Program-made: the position numbers and the translations under genes
Part shown: in pieces, positions 5,723 through 6,300 of the stretch
Layout of the letters: every line of letters starts with the position of its first letter
How positions within the stretch are numbered: position 1 is the stretch's first letter
Notes under the pieces: model-generated
The model's input: only the letters and a program-made list of their open reading frames with translations
What the model was told of the DNA's origin: nothing
Database searches by the model: none
Assembly (NCBI GenBank): GCA_030706105.1
Contig: JAUZPC010000177.1
Coordinates: 1-6,300, forward strand
Reading direction: 5' to 3'
Length of the DNA stretch: 6,300 nt
Origin: Bacteroidota bacterium
GTDB lineage: Bacteria; Bacteroidota; Ignavibacteria; Ignavibacteriales; Ignavibacteriaceae

Positions 5723-6300
5723 TTATGAAATGTATAAAAAAGGTTTCCAGCTTTCGTCCAGCCTGCCAACCATTTTTTTAATAAACATAATATGGCTCGG
5801 TTTAAAGGGTCTCTGCTCTAAAGACATTTCAGCTTCTTCGGGGGTTCTATCACTCTTTTTGTTATTGCAGACAACGCAGGCGCAAACAAGATTTTCCCAC
5901 GAGTCCTGCCCGCCCTTGGCTCTAGGCACTATGTGATCTATCGTAAGGGGCAAATCGCCTCTGCCGCAATAACAGCATTTATATGAGTCTCTTCTAAGGA
6001 TATTTTTACGCGTTAAGACTACTTTTTTATAAGGAAGGTTTATGTAAGTGCGTAATCTTATTATACTGGGACAGGGATATGTTCGGGAAACAGATTTAAT
6101 AAATTTCCTTTTATCATCCAGTACTAATTCAGCTTTACCTAAGAAAATAAGAATAATAGCTTTTTTTATAGTACAGATGGTCAGCGGTTCGTAAGTCTGA
6201 TTTAGAATTAAAACTTTAGCATTCAGCTTTCCGTTAAAATTTCTTGTCTGCTCGAAGACGACCTCCAGATAACTTAAAAAGTTTAGAATAACTTTCTTAA
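5723..6300 (-). CDS. stand-alone HNH endonuclease-family protein, start uncertain or outside window
   Basis: Small zinc-binding HNH (beta-beta-alpha metal) protein; relatives are predicted nucleases whose cellular role is mostly unknown. The frame is open from the right edge to a TAA at 5723-5725 (191 visible residues). The family block begins at a CTG (6226), and numbering from there gives 167 aa, near the family's usual length. Seen: VLILNQTYEPLTIC (5-18), the usual N-terminal strand; KVVLTRKNILRRD (68-80); zinc knuckles C84-x2-C87 and C117-x2-C120; the HNH core TIDHIVPRAKGGQDSWENLV (95-114) with Asp97-His98, then Asn112 and CNNKK (120-124); and a conserved tail RTPEEAEM plus HIMFIKKMVGR and DESWKPFLYI. 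No ATG, GTG or TTG lies in frame between the right edge and the family start. The start is therefore either the rare CTG or a codon beyond 6300; the 24 upstream residues look plausible as protein. It sits upstream of the glycan operon across a 188-base gap and is probably a separate transcript. The core is intact, so it is likely active. Confidence 0.9.
   Translation of the reverse strand, partial: KKVILNFLSYLEVVFEQTRNFNGKLNAKVLILNQTYEPLTICTIKKAIILIFLGKAELVLDDKRKFIKSVSRTYPCPSIIRLRTYINLPYKKVVLTRKNILRRDSYKCCYCGRGDLPLTIDHIVPRAKGGQDSWENLVCACVVCNNKKSDRTPEEAEMSLEQRPFKPSHIMFIKKMVGRLDESWKPFLYIS

Noticed and set aside
5622..5936. Plus-strand open frame running from the intergenic gap into the HNH gene
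   Set aside because: The first part reads somewhat like protein (KLPSPELNNGTINSAVLG), but most of the frame is antisense to the conserved HNH core, and no promoter, RBS or family match is visible.
5723..6300. HNH protein as part of a mobile element, intron, CRISPR-Cas or restriction system
   Set aside because: No reverse transcriptase, methyltransferase, transposase, phage gene, terminal repeats or CRISPR repeats are visible; it matches a common stand-alone HNH family.

Overview
The window is an AT-rich bacterial segment (well under half G+C by eye) in which every supported gene lies on the minus strand. It probably comes from the Bacteroidota/Chlorobi/Ignavibacteria group. The reasons are that none of the assignable starts has a convincing Shine-Dalgarno sequence, that one candidate promoter matches the Bacteroidota -7 box (TAnnTTTG), and that the proteins (HNH, GT9, FemAB-like) have the flavour of that group. 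This taxonomic call is an inference, not a database result.

Layout, in the direction of transcription (right to left). (1) 6300-5723: a small stand-alone HNH endonuclease-type zinc protein; its frame stays open to the right edge, so its true start may lie outside the window. (2) 5722-5535: a short AT-rich intergenic gap with an 8-bp inverted repeat and one or two candidate promoters. (3) 5534-1: a tight run of five genes: a FemAB/GNAT-like acyltransferase, a GT-B glycosyltransferase, a Wzx-type polysaccharide flippase, a GT9 (heptosyltransferase-like) glycosyltransferase, and a glycerate kinase that runs off the left edge with roughly 20-30 C-terminal residues missing. Every junction in this run overlaps (TAATG, TAATG, about 14 nt, ATGA), so it is almost certainly one operon with coupled translation.

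Together, the four genes from 5534 to 1060 look like part of a surface-glycan (O-antigen, capsule or lipid-linked oligosaccharide) assembly module. Two transferases build a lipid-linked glycan, the flippase moves it across the inner membrane, and the FemAB-like protein may add an acyl or aminoacyl group. No polymerase, ligase or initiating transferase is visible. The glycerate kinase is the least expected member. It may be a metabolic gene caught in the operon, or it may provide a phosphoglycerate or glycerate unit for the glycan; the sequence cannot decide between these.

I found no clear evidence of an entirely new system. The points most worth following are the glycerate kinase fused by overlap to a glycan operon, its altered glycine-rich motifs, and an 11-bp-arm inverted repeat inside it that contains DnaA-box-like nonamers.
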